Below are positions 8,076 through 16,893 of a stretch of DNA of 64,000 nt, in pieces. How positions within the stretch are numbered: the stretch's first letter is position 1; every line of letters begins with the position of its first letter. Below the pieces are notes generated by a model. The model had not been told where the DNA came from. It worked only from the letters and a program-made list of their open reading frames with translations, and did no database searches. The position numbers were made by a program, and so were the translations under genes. This DNA is from Clavibacter sepedonicus. Its GTDB lineage: Bacteria > Actinomycetota > Actinomycetes > Actinomycetales > Microbacteriaceae. The stretch spans positions 1,054,001 through 1,118,000 of the forward strand of contig NC_010407.1 of NCBI RefSeq assembly GCF_000069225.1, written 5' to 3'.

Positions 8076-9038
8076 ATGTCCCACGGTAATGCTCGTCTGA
8101 CGGTTCACGGGAGGGTTCTCCTCGTGCGGCGGGTGGTGGAGGATCGTCGGCCGGTCGCGCACGTCGCGCGGGAGCTGGGGGTGTCGCGGCAGTGCGCGCA
8201 TCGATGGGTGAACCGGTTCCGTGCCGAGGGGCTGCGAGGGCTGACGGATCGGTCATCGCGGCCCCGGTCAGTACCGAGGCGAACGAGCCCGGAGCGGGAA
8301 CGGGCCGTGCTGGAAGCGCGGGCCCAGTTGCGGGCGGGTCCTGCGCGGCTGGCGCCGGTGACAGGTGTTCCATCCCGTACGATCTCCCGCATCCTGCGCC
8401 GGCACGGGGCGCCGCCGTTGGCATGGTTGGACCCCGTCACCGGGGCCGTGATCCGGGCATCCCGGTCAACGGCGCACCGGTATGAGCACGAGCATCCGGG
8501 TGATCTGATCCACGTGGACGTGAAGAAGCTCGGGAGGATCCCGGACGGAGGCGGCTGGCGGGTCCACGGGCGCAGCGAGCAGGTCCGCGGCCGCGGGATC
8601 GGGTTCGATTACGTCCATGCCGCGGTCGATGACCACACCCGTCTCGCCTACGCGGAGATCCATCCCGATGAGAAAGGCGCGACCGCGGCCGGGTTCCTGA
8701 CCCGCGCAGCGGCGTACTTCGCCGGGCGCGGGATCACCCGGATCGAGCGGGTCATCACGGACAACGCGTTCGCCTACCGGCACTCGACCGCGTTCAAGAA
8801 CGCCGTCCAGGACCTGGGCGCGCGGCAGAAGTTCATCCGCCCGCACTGCCCCTGGCAGAACGGCAAGGTCGAGCGCTTCAACCGGACCCTCGCGACCGAG
8901 TGGGCCTACCGGCAACCCTTCACCAGCAACCAACACCGGGCCGACGCGCTTGACCCCTTCATCGAGCACTACAACACTGAACGAATCCACTCAAGCCACG
9001 GGCTGACGCCCGCGGCCCGAGTGTCACCAACGTCATGA
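8076..9038 (+). CDS. IS481-family transposase, type A copy 1
   Basis: DDE transposase of 320 aa. An N-terminal helix-turn-helix (VAHVARELGVSRQCAHRWVN, about residues 27-46) is followed by the rve integrase core. The catalytic triad is visible as D in LIHVDVKKLG, D in VITDNAFAYR and E in NGKVERFNRT. ATG 8076 is preceded by AGGAGG inside the stem-loop arm. It differs from copy 2 by one residue: Arg in FAGRGITRI, where copy 2 has His. The TGA stop lies inside the element, unlike the type B transposase. Confidence 0.95.
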   Translation: MSHGNARLTVHGRVLLVRRVVEDRRPVAHVARELGVSRQCAHRWVNRFRAEGLRGLTDRSSRPRSVPRRTSPERERAVLEARAQLRAGPARLAPVTGVPSRTISRILRRHGAPPLAWLDPVTGAVIRASRSTAHRYEHEHPGDLIHVDVKKLGRIPDGGGWRVHGRSEQVRGRGIGFDYVHAAVDDHTRLAYAEIHPDEKGATAAGFLTRAAAYFAGRGITRIERVITDNAFAYRHSTAFKNAVQDLGARQKFIRPHCPWQNGKVERFNRTLATEWAYRQPFTSNQHRADALDPFIEHYNTERIHSSHGLTPAARVSPTS

Positions 9039-9048
9039 CCCAGTACAG

Positions 9049-10362
9049 CTAGGCGGTCGCGGTGTCCCCGTCCTCCGTCGCCGACTCCTCGCGCGGCACG
9101 ACGAGGATCTCCGAGATCCGCCGCCGGTCGAGCGCCGTCACCTGGAGGGTCACGCCGTCGACCTCGACCGAGTCGCCCACCTGCGCGAGCCGACCGAGGT
9201 TCTCGATGACGAAGCCCGCGACCGTGTCCGACGCGGAGTCGGGCAGCTTCACGCCCGTCGCCTCCTCGAAATCCTGGAAGTTGAGGCGGCCGTCGATCGT
9301 GCCGCCGTCCTCCGCGAGGTCGCGTGCGGCCGAGTCGGTGTCGTACTCGTCGAAGATCTCGCCGACGACCTCCTCCACGAGGTCCTCGAGGGTGACGATG
9401 CCGTCCGTGCCGCCGTACTCGTCCACGATCACGGCGATCTGGTGGCCCTCGGCGCGCATCATCGTGAGCGTCGGCAGCACCCGCGCGGTCGCCGGGAGGT
9501 AGGGGATCGGGCGGAGGATCTCGGACACCGGCCGCTCGGGATCCGCCGCGATGGCCTGGTACAGGTCGCGCACGTGCACGAAGCCGATGACGTCGTCGAT
9601 GGTCTTGTCGACCACCGGGTAGCGCGAGTACGGCCGGTCCTGCACGTCGATGCCCGCCTCGCGGACCGTGCCGGTGCCGTCGAGCGCCGCGATCTCGGGC
9701 CGCGGCTTCATCACCTCGCTGAGCTGGCGGTGGCGGAGGGAGAGGACGTCGTCGAGGATCCGGCGCTCGTCGTCCGGGAGGCCCTCGTGGCTGGAGACGA
9801 TGTCGCGGAGCTCCTCCTCGCTCATCTCCTCGCCGGTCTTGTGCGGGTCGCCGCCGAGGAGGCGCACGACCACGTCCGTCGAGACGGAGAGCAGCCAGAT
9901 CACGGGCCGCATGAGGATGGCGAAGCCGTTGAGCACGGGCGCGACGCCGTACGCGAAGCCGGCGTTGCGCTGGATCGCGAGGCGCTTGGGCGCGAGCTCG
10001 CCGAGCACGAGCGACAGGTAGGCGATCACGAGCGTGAGCAGGAGCGTCGCGACCGTCGACGCGAGGCCCGATTCCAGGCCCCACGACTCGAGCACCGGGA
10101 CGACGGACGGCGCGATCGACGCGGCGCCGTACGCGGCCGACGCGAAGCCCGCGACGGTCACGCCGATCTGCACCGCCGCGAGGAAGGTGTTGGGGTTCCG
10201 GGCGAGCGCGGCGACCTTCTCGCCGCGGCGGCCGCGGGCGGCGAGGGCGTTGAGCTGCCCCTCGCGGAGGGTGACGAGCGCCATCTCGGTGGCGGCGAAC
10301 ACGCCGCCGACGAGGACGAACACGACGACCAGGACGATGTTGAGGAGGAGGTCGCCGTTCAC
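9049..10362 (-). CDS. CNNM/CorC (HlyC)-family CBS-domain membrane protein
   Basis: Membrane protein of 437 aa of the family that includes Mg2+/Co2+ transporters and haemolysin-like proteins. Residues 1-195 form a DUF21 (CNNM) domain with four hydrophobic segments, starting [21 protein letters not shown] pair of CBS domains follows (about 215-345, including [20 protein letters not shown]), then a CorC_HlyC domain to the end. The start is GTG 10362; no convincing Shine-Dalgarno is visible. The TAG stop sits in the CTAG at 9049-9052, directly against the right end of IS copy 1, so the gene is intact. The transported ion cannot be decided. Confidence 0.9.
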   Translation of the reverse strand: MNGDLLLNIVLVVVFVLVGGVFAATEMALVTLREGQLNALAARGRRGEKVAALARNPNTFLAAVQIGVTVAGFASAAYGAASIAPSVVPVLESWGLESGLASTVATLLLTLVIAYLSLVLGELAPKRLAIQRNAGFAYGVAPVLNGFAILMRPVIWLLSVSTDVVVRLLGGDPHKTGEEMSEEELRDIVSSHEGLPDDERRILDDVLSLRHRQLSEVMKPRPEIAALDGTGTVREAGIDVQDRPYSRYPVVDKTIDDVIGFVHVRDLYQAIAADPERPVSEILRPIPYLPATARVLPTLTMMRAEGHQIAVIVDEYGGTDGIVTLEDLVEEVVGEIFDEYDTDSAARDLAEDGGTIDGRLNFQDFEEATGVKLPDSASDTVAGFVIENLGRLAQVGDSVEVDGVTLQVTALDRRRISEILVVPREESATEDGDTATA

Positions 10363-10568
10363 GAGCGGGCGCCGGTCGAGCGGGTGCCGGTCGGGCGGCT
10401 GGCATCGAGGGGGCGGGCGGCGCGGAGGGTGCGGGGCGTGCCCGGGGTCGTCCGGGCGCCGGGACTGTGGCTGTCGGGAGCGGGCTCCCGCGCGGTTCTG
10501 TGCATGGATCGAGGGTAGTGGAGCAGGTGGGGAAACAGCCGGGCCGGCCGGCGGCGGCGGCGGTGCCC

Positions 10569-10574
10569 TACGGT
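10569..10574 (+). promoter_or_regulatory. -10 box TACGGT, leaderless start
   Basis: TACGGT ends 6 nt before ATG 10581, so transcription would start at about the start codon. No Shine-Dalgarno is present. Confidence 0.5.
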
Positions 10575-10580
10575 CGGGGC

Positions 10581-11015
10581 ATGGATCAGACAGTGCTCGA
10601 CGGGTCGTGGCTCGGCAGCTCCGGGTGGGTCACGCTCGCCCTCGTGAACGCGGGGCTCGCGGAGCAGAAGGGCCGATCCCGGTGGAACTGGTTCCTCGTC
10701 TCGATCGTCCTCGGGCCGATCGCGACGTTCTTCATCGTGACGTGGGAGCGGGTGCCCGAGCGTCCCGACGCGACGCCGGCGGAGGGGCCGGCGAACGGGC
10801 TCCTCGCGGTGGGGATCGGGCTGGCGGCGGCTGCCGTCGTCATCGCGGTGGTCGCGGTGATCGGTGGCGACACGGGTCCGTGGATCGCCGCGGCCGCGCT
10901 CGCGCTCGTCGCGGCGGTCTTCCTCGTCCTCCACGTCCTCGCGCGCCGGCGCTGGGCGGCGCTGCAGGCGGGCCGGGGTGCCGCGTCCCCGGGTCCTCTG
11001 GATCCGCGGCCCTAG
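10581..11015 (+). CDS. Small hypothetical membrane protein
   Basis: Protein of 144 aa not recognised as any family. It has a short amphipathic N-terminus, a hydrophobic segment WFLVSIVLGPIATFFIV (about residues 37-53), then two more (LLAVGIGLAAAAVVIAVVAV and WIAAAALALVAAVFLVLHVL) and a basic, Pro-rich tail. Probably three membrane spans. Likely leaderless: the TACGGT box precedes the ATG by 6 nt. It diverges from the CNNM/CorC gene and converges on the monooxygenase gene; no functional link is evident. Its stop TAG lies in a CTAG (11012-11015) that has not been hit by an IS. Confidence 0.7.
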   Translation: MDQTVLDGSWLGSSGWVTLALVNAGLAEQKGRSRWNWFLVSIVLGPIATFFIVTWERVPERPDATPAEGPANGLLAVGIGLAAAAVVIAVVAVIGGDTGPWIAAAALALVAAVFLVLHVLARRRWAALQAGRGAASPGPLDPRP

Positions 11016-11045
11016 CGGTCGCCGTCGGGTGGCGGGCGCCGCCCC

Positions 11046-12275
11046 TCAGCCGCGCAGCCGCGGGTAGGCGGCGAGCGTCGGCGCGTGGCGCGCGCTCGTG
11101 AGGAGGAAGCGGTCGGCGAACCCGCGGACGGGACGCGACGCGGCCACCCGCACGGCGCCGCGCATCACCCGCTGGCCGACCGCCGACGACGGGTGCGTGA
11201 GCCGCGCACCGCCCGGCGGCAGCCCCTGCGCGCTGTCGGCATATCGGCGCAGCTGCCCCTCGTAGCGCGCGAACGCGGCCGCGAAGGTGTCGCCCGTGTC
11301 CGCGAGCGCGCGTCCCAGCTCGCCCGCGAGCACGTGGGCGGAGACCAGCGACAGGGTCGTGCCCATGCCGGTGAAGCCGGATCCCCATGCCGCGTCGCCG
11401 AGGAGCGCGATGCGTCCCTTCGACCACGTCGAGACGATCACCTGCTCCATGCGCTGCGTGTAGAACTCGTCCGGTCGCGCCTGGAAGCCGTCGAGGATCC
11501 GCTCGACCTGCCAGCCCGCGCCGCGGAAGCGCGCGCGGAGGATGGTCATCTGCGCGTCGATCGGCAGCTGCTCGAAGCCGGACGGCTCCGACTCGAACGA
11601 CAGGCTCGCGCGGATCGTGCCCTCGTCGTCGGGGCGGATGGTGGCGTTCCGCGCGCCGCATCCCGTGAGGAAGTCCCAGTAGCCGGTGTCGCCCGGGATC
11701 CGGTCGATGGTCCCGTAGGCGATGCTCACGCTGTGGTCGCGGAGGGTCGTCTCCTCGGCGAACGCCAGGCGGCGCGTGCGGGAGCTGCGGCCCTCGGCGA
11801 CCAGCAGGAGGTCGTAGCGCTCGCGGGATCCGCTGGCGAGCTCGACGTCGACCCCGGTCGCGTCCTGCTGCACCCCCGTCACGAAGTCGCCGTGGCGGAT
11901 CTCGACGTCGTCCCGCACGAGGTCGACGAGGATCCCCGCGAACCGGCCGCGCAGGATCTCCACCTCCGCCGTCGGCCCGTCCTCGCCCTCCGCGCGCGGG
12001 AAGGTCGCGAGCACGCGCCCCTCCTCGTCGACGAATCGCGTGCCGTCCTCTCCCGTGAGGTTCGCCATCACGACGTCCTCGATGCCCATGCGCCGGAGGA
12101 CCTCGCGGCCGAGACCGCGCACGTCGATGTTCTGCCCCGCCTGGCGCTGCTCGGCCGACCGCTCGAGCAGGGTCACGTCGAAGCCCTCGCGGTGGAGGCC
12201 CCAGGCGAGCGCGGGTCCGGCGATGCTGGCCCCGGTCACGAGGACCCTCGGGCGGTGGTGGGTGGTGTCGGACAT
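11046..12275 (-). CDS. FAD-dependent monooxygenase (PHBH fold)
   Basis: Flavoprotein hydroxylase of 409 aa. The N-terminal FAD-binding Rossmann motif is VLVTGASIAGPALAWGLHRE, with ASIAGP in place of GxGxxG, as in several tetracycline-modifying and aromatic hydroxylases. The second FAD motif is IALLGDAAWGSGFTGMGTTL, which carries the GD dipeptide. Start ATG 12275 has GAGGAG about 8 nt upstream. It diverges from a MarR-type gene, and its -35 box lies inside a perfect 19-bp palindrome, so it is probably repressed by that regulator and induced by an aromatic or drug-like compound (inference). The substrate is unknown. Confidence 0.87.
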   Translation of the reverse strand: MSDTTHHRPRVLVTGASIAGPALAWGLHREGFDVTLLERSAEQRQAGQNIDVRGLGREVLRRMGIEDVVMANLTGEDGTRFVDEEGRVLATFPRAEGEDGPTAEVEILRGRFAGILVDLVRDDVEIRHGDFVTGVQQDATGVDVELASGSRERYDLLLVAEGRSSRTRRLAFAEETTLRDHSVSIAYGTIDRIPGDTGYWDFLTGCGARNATIRPDDEGTIRASLSFESEPSGFEQLPIDAQMTILRARFRGAGWQVERILDGFQARPDEFYTQRMEQVIVSTWSKGRIALLGDAAWGSGFTGMGTTLSLVSAHVLAGELGRALADTGDTFAAAFARYEGQLRRYADSAQGLPPGGARLTHPSSAVGQRVMRGAVRVAASRPVRGFADRFLLTSARHAPTLAAYPRLRG

Positions 12276-12326
12276 GCGTGATCTCCTCGTGTCGTCGAGC
12301 TGTCCCGGGATGCCGGGCACGAGTAG

Positions 12327-12359
12327 ACTCTATGGCGCAGATGCTTCACTGTGAAGCAT
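12327..12359 (-). promoter_or_regulatory. Monooxygenase promoter with 19-bp MarR-type operator
   Basis: On the minus strand TTCACA (-35; 12355-12350), a 17-nt spacer and TAGAGT (-10; 12332-12327). The -35 lies inside ATGCTTCACTGTGAAGCAT (12341-12359), a perfect 9-1-9 palindrome of the size bound by MarR dimers. Binding would block the monooxygenase promoter and could also affect the marR-type gene 26 nt to the right. Confidence 0.75.
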
Positions 12360-12384
12360 TCCGGGCGACTCGGAGGATCACGAC

Positions 12385-12879
12385 ATGACCCACACCATCG
12401 CGGTCCCGGGGGACCGCTCCGAGGTGCTCGAGCGGCTGCGGGACTACACGACCGCGTTCGACGAGTCGGTGCGGCAGCTGGCCGCGGCGCTCGGGCTGCC
12501 GACGACGGACACGACGGCGCTCGCCGAGATCATCTGGGCGGAGACCGCCGACCGGGCGCTGTCCCCGGCCCGCCTCTCGGAGCGGCTCCACCTGACCTCG
12601 GGGGCCACGACCGCGCTCATCAACCGGCTCGAGGGCGGCCGGCACATCGGGCGGAGCCGGGAGAGCGCCGACCGGCGCGTGGTCACGCTGCGGCCGACGG
12701 CCGAGACGCGCGCGCGAGCGATGGCCCTGCTGCAGGGCGCCCAGGCCGACATCGACCGGGCGCTCGACGGCTTCACCGCCGAGCAGCTCCGCACGGCGGC
12801 CGCCGTCGTGCGGGCGGTCACGGACGGGACCGCGGCGGGGACGCGCGGGATGGCGGGCGACGGATCGACGCCCACCTGA
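12385..12879 (+). CDS. MarR-family transcriptional regulator
   Basis: Winged-helix regulator of 164 aa. The recognition region LHLTSGATTALINRLEGG is followed by the wing ESADRRVVTLRPT, whose DxR pattern is typical of MarR proteins. Long helices at both ends give the dimer. It is divergent from the FAD monooxygenase, with the palindrome at 12341-12359 between them, so it most likely represses that gene and itself. The GAGGATCACGAC before the ATG is a modest ribosome site. Confidence 0.88.
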   Translation: MTHTIAVPGDRSEVLERLRDYTTAFDESVRQLAAALGLPTTDTTALAEIIWAETADRALSPARLSERLHLTSGATTALINRLEGGRHIGRSRESADRRVVTLRPTAETRARAMALLQGAQADIDRALDGFTAEQLRTAAAVVRAVTDGTAAGTRGMAGDGSTPT

Positions 12880-12894
12880 GGGTCGGTCGCCGGG

Positions 12895-13692
12895 TCAGCC
12901 CGTGGGGACGCAGGGGCTGGCGCAGCCCGCGGCGCGCTGTCGTTCGAGCTCCCGTTCGCGCGCCCGCTCCAGCAGCGACACGTGCAGGTACCCCGCGTAG
13001 CCGCCGGGCGTGCGCCCCTCGCGGCGGCTCGACGTGAGCACCTCGCCCGCCGCCGACGCCGTGATCCGCGCGTCGAGGCCGCGGAGCCGGGCCACCAGGT
13101 CGACGTCCTCGTGCTCCGCGACGGCCGGGAATCCGCCGGCCGCGGCGTACGCGTCGGCGCGCACGCCGAGGTTCGCGCCGTGCACGTGCCCGTTGGCGTG
13201 GCCGGGCACGCGCGTCGAGCGCCAGGCCGCGATCTGATCCGGGCTGAGGTCGTCCAGCTCGGGGCGCACAGTGCCCACGACCACGTCGGCCCCGGCATCC
13301 GCGAGCTCGAGCTGGCTCGTGATCCACGCGGGCGGCACCGCGGAGTCGGCGTCGGTGCACGCGATCCAGTGCTCGGCGTCGTCGCCCTCCCAGCCCGCGC
13401 GGGCGGCGTCGACCCCCTGGGCGCGCGCCGCGCCCACGCGACCGGCCGCGCTCTCGATGACCTCGACGCCGGCTGCGCGCGCCACCTCCGCGGTGCGGTC
13501 CCGGCAGTCGTCGGCCACGAGGATCACGCGGACGCGCACGCTCGCCATCCGTGCCCGGGACGCGGCGACCTCGACGGACGCGAGGCAGCGTCCCAGGAGC
13601 TCCTCCTCGTCGCGCGCCGGGATGACGACCGTGACCGCGCGGATCCGCGGGGCCGGCTCGACCCCGACCGGCGCGGCCGACGCGCCCGTCAC
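12895..13692 (-). CDS. Family 2 glycosyltransferase
   Basis: GT-A fold glycosyltransferase of 265 aa. VTVVIPARDEEELLGRCLAS is the nucleotide-sugar-binding start of the family; ACTDADSAVP carries the DxD metal motif; EHEDVDLVARL matches the catalytic ED block. No membrane segments. Its GTG overlaps the stop of the upstream three-domain gene (GTGA), so the two are coupled. In many actinobacteria separate genes for an acyl-CoA-dehydrogenase-like protein, GT2, PIG-L deacetylase and NodS-like methyltransferase lie together; here the other three are one protein. Donor and acceptor are unknown. Confidence 0.88.
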   Translation of the reverse strand: MTGASAAPVGVEPAPRIRAVTVVIPARDEEELLGRCLASVEVAASRARMASVRVRVILVADDCRDRTAEVARAAGVEVIESAAGRVGAARAQGVDAARAGWEGDDAEHWIACTDADSAVPPAWITSQLELADAGADVVVGTVRPELDDLSPDQIAAWRSTRVPGHANGHVHGANLGVRADAYAAAGGFPAVAEHEDVDLVARLRGLDARITASAAGEVLTSSRREGRTPGGYAGYLHVSLLERARERELERQRAAGCASPCVPTG

Positions 13693-16367
13693 CGCAACCC
13701 CGTGCGCGTCGCGACGGAGCGCGGATCCGCCGACAGCACCTCGAGCAGGAAGTCGTCCTCCTCGTGCCGCATCAGCACGTGCAGCCCGGGGACGGCGGCG
13801 AGCCGCGCATGGACCTCGTCGCCCGTGCGCCGGAAGTCGCCCTCCGGGTGCCGCCAGTGGCAGGCGACCAGCGTGCCGGCGGTGCCGAGCGCGTCGGGCA
13901 GGGCGGCGAGCACGCGGTCGAACGCGGCGTCGTCGAGGTAGTAGCCGACCTCGCTCATCACGACGAGGTCGAAGCCGCCGGCGGGCCAGTCGGCGCCCAC
14001 GTCGCGCACCTCGAGCCGCACGTGCGGTGCGTCGGCGAGGCGCACGCGGGCGCGTTCGATGGCGGTCGGCGCGACGTCCACGGCCAGCAGCTCGTCGACG
14101 CGTTCGGCGAGGCCGGCCGTCGTCACGCCGATGGAGCAGCCGATCTCGAGCGCCCGGCCGTACCGCTCGTCGGGCAGGGCCGCGAGGGTGGCGAGGCGCT
14201 TGCGGCGCTCGTACCAGCGGGTCGTGACGCGCCACGGATCCTCGGCGCGGGCGTACGCGGCGTCGAAGCGCTCGGCTGCGCTGGCGGATGCGGAGCCGGT
14301 CGCGTCCGCGGCACGGTCGTCGCCCACGATCAGCACCTCGCGGTCGCGGTCGGCGTGCCGGAGGAAGCCGGGCTGCAGCACGGCCGCGTCCTCGGGGGCG
14401 TCGGAGAGCGGATCCACCTGGCTGGCGTGGGCGCGGATCGCGGCGCGCTTGACCTCCCGCACGCGCGCGTCGAGCTGCAGCGCGCGCATGGTGGCCCACG
14501 GCACGCGGGGGTCGTCGGGCGTCGCCCAGTGCCACATCCACACCGGGTACTCGACGAGCCGGATCCCGCGCTCGGCGGGCAGCGCGCCCACCAGCTCGGC
14601 GACGACCTCGCCCGTCACGCGGTGGTCGCGGTGCCCGTCGCCGCGCCAGGGAGCGGCGACCCAGGTGCCCGGCGCGGCGTCGGCGAGGAGCGCGGCGATG
14701 TCCTCGCGCACGGCATCGCGTCGCTCGCGGATCCCGCCGTCGGGGTGGCCGAGGAGCACGAGCCGGGCGTCCGGCGCGACGGCGTCGAGGGCCGTGCGGG
14801 CCTCGACGCGGCGGAGGGCGACGAGCTCGTCCGGTGTGCGCGTGGGGGATCCGGGGTGCGAGGCGGCGCCGTCCGTCACGATCACGAGGGTCACCGGCAC
14901 GCCGCGTGCGGCCGCGGTCGCCATCAGCCCCGCGACGCCGATCGACTCGTCGTCGGCGTGCGCGGACACGACGAGGAGCGCGGACATCCTGTCGAGGTCG
15001 GGCGCGGCGAGCGCGTCCCAGCGCGGATCGGCGTCCCAGGCATCCGCGTCGGTGCCGGCCTTGCGCGCGTCGAAGGCGACGCCCGCGGTGGGGATCCGCG
15101 CGGCCTGGAGCGCGGGATCGGGCGTCGCCGCCGCCGCGTCCGTCGTCGCCGCATCCATCGCGTCCGCATCCATCGCGTCCGCTGCCGCCGCGCCCCGTCG
15201 CACCGCCTCCGCGAGCGCCCCGCCGAGCGACGCGTCGTCGCGCTCGGCGTGGTGCTGCCGCACGTACAGCCCGAGGTCGGCCACGCGCTTGGCGTGATCC
15301 GCGTCCTGCGCGAGCGGCGCCGGCCCGAGCGCGTGCGCGACGTGCGTCAGCGTGTCGTCCACGGCCCGGGCGACGACGGCGCGCACCCGCTTCGCGAGCA
15401 GGCGCCCCTCCTCGCCCTCGGCTCGCCCGCGGTCGACCAGCGAGGCGGCCTCGGCGAGCGATGCGCGCGCGCCGTCGAGCGCCGCGTCCACGGCGCCCAG
15501 GTGCATGAGCAGGAGCCGGTCGGCGCCCTCGCGGGACGCCGCCCGGAGCAGCGTGCGCGCCAGCCCGACCGCGCCGCCGTACCAGCAGGCCGCGACCTGG
15601 ATCCCGCCCCAGTGGAACCCGGGCCGCTCGAGGTACCAGCCGGGCGCGCCTACGCGGCGCGCCGGCACGTCCCGCATGCGCAGCGGCCCGCTCGGGACCT
15701 CCACGAGACCGCGCGCGACCCAGGCGCCGGGCACGACTTCGACGCCGGGATGGCGGAGGTCCACCGCGAAGAGCCCGCGCGAGCCGTCGTCGAGCGCCGC
15801 CGTGATGAGCGCGTGCGTCAGCGATCCGGCGAGCGAGCACCACGGCTTCGTGCCGGACAGCCGCACGGCGTCGGAGCCGGGAGCGTCCGCGGTGGCCGTC
15901 AGCGGATCCCCGCCGCCCTCGGCCGCGAACACGCCCCACGTGCGCGCCTCGGCGTCGCCCGCTCGGCCGGGACCGTGGTCGCCGTCCGCGTCGCCGTCCG
16001 CTCTGCCACCCGCGCCGCCACCCGCGGAGTCGCGCTCCTGGTCGAGGATCGCGAGCGCGTCGAGGTGCGGCTCGATCGTCCGGGCGATGCCCAGGTCGGC
16101 CGCGGCGAGCGTCGCGAGCGCCTCCCAGAGGTCCGCCGTACCGCCCGTACCCGGCCGTGCGCCGCCGTCGCCCATCGCGACGGCGAGCGCGAGTGCCCGC
16201 TCCGTCGACCATCCCAACCCCGGCGGGGTCGTCGCGAGCGCCTCGCGCACGAGCGCGACGGCCGGCCCGGGTTCGTCATCGCCCGGCGGCACCGCGCCGG
16301 ATGCGAGGCGGACGCGAGCAAGAGCGTCCGCGTCGAGGGGTGGAACGGGCGGGGGAGCGGATGTCAC
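13689..16367 (-). CDS. Three-domain fusion: acyl-CoA-dehydrogenase-like, PIG-L deacetylase-like, SAM methyltransferase
   Basis: A single 892-aa frame. Residues 1 to about 410 resemble acyl-CoA dehydrogenases (helical region, then LSGTKPWCSLAGSLTHALI and a C-terminal helical bundle). An Ala/Asp-rich linker follows, with DAMDADAMDA repeats. Residues 461-690 are PIG-L-like (AHADDES at 470, DGHRDH at 577; these His/Asp bind zinc in the family). Residues 701-892 are a NodS-like class I methyltransferase with SAM motif ALEIGCSIGVTT. The start is GTG 16367, with no strong ribosome site. It is coupled to a GT2 gene. It probably N-deacetylates and methylates a glycan or glycolipid (inference). Fusion by assembly error is unlikely, because the frame is open throughout and codon use is even. 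Confidence 0.85.
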   Translation of the reverse strand: MTSAPPPVPPLDADALARVRLASGAVPPGDDEPGPAVALVREALATTPPGLGWSTERALALAVAMGDGGARPGTGGTADLWEALATLAAADLGIARTIEPHLDALAILDQERDSAGGGAGGRADGDADGDHGPGRAGDAEARTWGVFAAEGGGDPLTATADAPGSDAVRLSGTKPWCSLAGSLTHALITAALDDGSRGLFAVDLRHPGVEVVPGAWVARGLVEVPSGPLRMRDVPARRVGAPGWYLERPGFHWGGIQVAACWYGGAVGLARTLLRAASREGADRLLLMHLGAVDAALDGARASLAEAASLVDRGRAEGEEGRLLAKRVRAVVARAVDDTLTHVAHALGPAPLAQDADHAKRVADLGLYVRQHHAERDDASLGGALAEAVRRGAAAADAMDADAMDAATTDAAAATPDPALQAARIPTAGVAFDARKAGTDADAWDADPRWDALAAPDLDRMSALLVVSAHADDESIGVAGLMATAAARGVPVTLVIVTDGAASHPGSPTRTPDELVALRRVEARTALDAVAPDARLVLLGHPDGGIRERRDAVREDIAALLADAAPGTWVAAPWRGDGHRDHRVTGEVVAELVGALPAERGIRLVEYPVWMWHWATPDDPRVPWATMRALQLDARVREVKRAAIRAHASQVDPLSDAPEDAAVLQPGFLRHADRDREVLIVGDDRAADATGSASASAAERFDAAYARAEDPWRVTTRWYERRKRLATLAALPDERYGRALEIGCSIGVTTAGLAERVDELLAVDVAPTAIERARVRLADAPHVRLEVRDVGADWPAGGFDLVVMSEVGYYLDDAAFDRVLAALPDALGTAGTLVACHWRHPEGDFRRTGDEVHARLAAVPGLHVLMRHEEDDFLLEVLSADPRSVATRTGLR

Positions 16368-16658
16368 GTGGTGGGGCGCCGAATCGTCGAGGGATCAGCC
16401 GGGCGGGACCCGGTCGTCCTTCGAACCTACAAGCGTCCGGCGGCGGTTGCCCTCGTGACCGGGACGTGGGACGACGCGGCGTGCGCCGGCCCGTCTGCGG
16501 CCCGTCCGCGGCCTGCCCGCGACGGGTCCGGGTGGGCTGACGGCGGGTCATTGTGGCAGGCTGGCGGCCTCGGATCCCCCGGCCACGTGGGTGTGGGACC
16601 CTGACAGCAGGGCTGGGGCGTGATCCGCACCGCCCACGCACGACAGAGGGGACCCACC

Positions 16659-16877
16659 ATGGACCAGCACACCGACCAGCACGCCGACGAGCCCACGACC
16701 GACGGCCCGGCCGGCCAGCCCACGCCCGACGCTGTCGAGGAGTTCGAGCGCCTCGCCGTCCTGCGCATGGGCGGCCAGGACATCGAGGGAGCCCTCGAGG
16801 AGCTCCCCGACGCGGATGCCCGCGACGTGGCGGAGGTCGCCATCGACCGCGTCGTCCGCGGCTACGAGAACCTGTAG
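16659..16877 (+). CDS. Small acidic hypothetical protein
   Basis: Protein of 72 aa, strongly acidic. A His/Asp/Thr-rich N-terminus (MDQHTDQHADEPTTDGP) precedes a helical C-terminal half (PDAVEEFERLAVLRMGGQDI). ATG 16659 has AGAGGGGA about 6 nt upstream, and the reading frame is bracketed by non-coding sequence. The preceding 291 bases (16368-16658) hold no gene that I can support. No family recognised. It converges on purC with a 16-bp gap. Confidence 0.6.
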   Translation: MDQHTDQHADEPTTDGPAGQPTPDAVEEFERLAVLRMGGQDIEGALEELPDADARDVAEVAIDRVVRGYENL

Positions 16878-16893
16878 CCGTAACCGCTGCGGC

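Larger units (their letters stand above)
7980..9047 (+). mobile_element. IS481-family insertion sequence, type A, copy 1
   Basis: 1068-bp element bounded by imperfect inverted repeats starting TGTACTCGGCCATGACGTTG (left) and TGTACTGGGTCATGACGTTG (right, read inwards). One transposase gene fills it. On the right it abuts CTAG (9049-9052), the stop codon of the CNNM/CorC gene. On the left the flank is GACGA, not CTAG, so no target duplication remains. A second copy lies at 34650-35717 in the same orientation with only a few base differences. IS1121 of Clavibacter is a plausible relative; this could not be checked. Confidence 0.92.

Noticed and set aside
16368..16658. Possible small gene upstream of the 72-aa protein
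   Set aside because: Short open frames here lack a ribosome site or -10 and have no recognisable sequence; the region reads as plain intergenic DNA.
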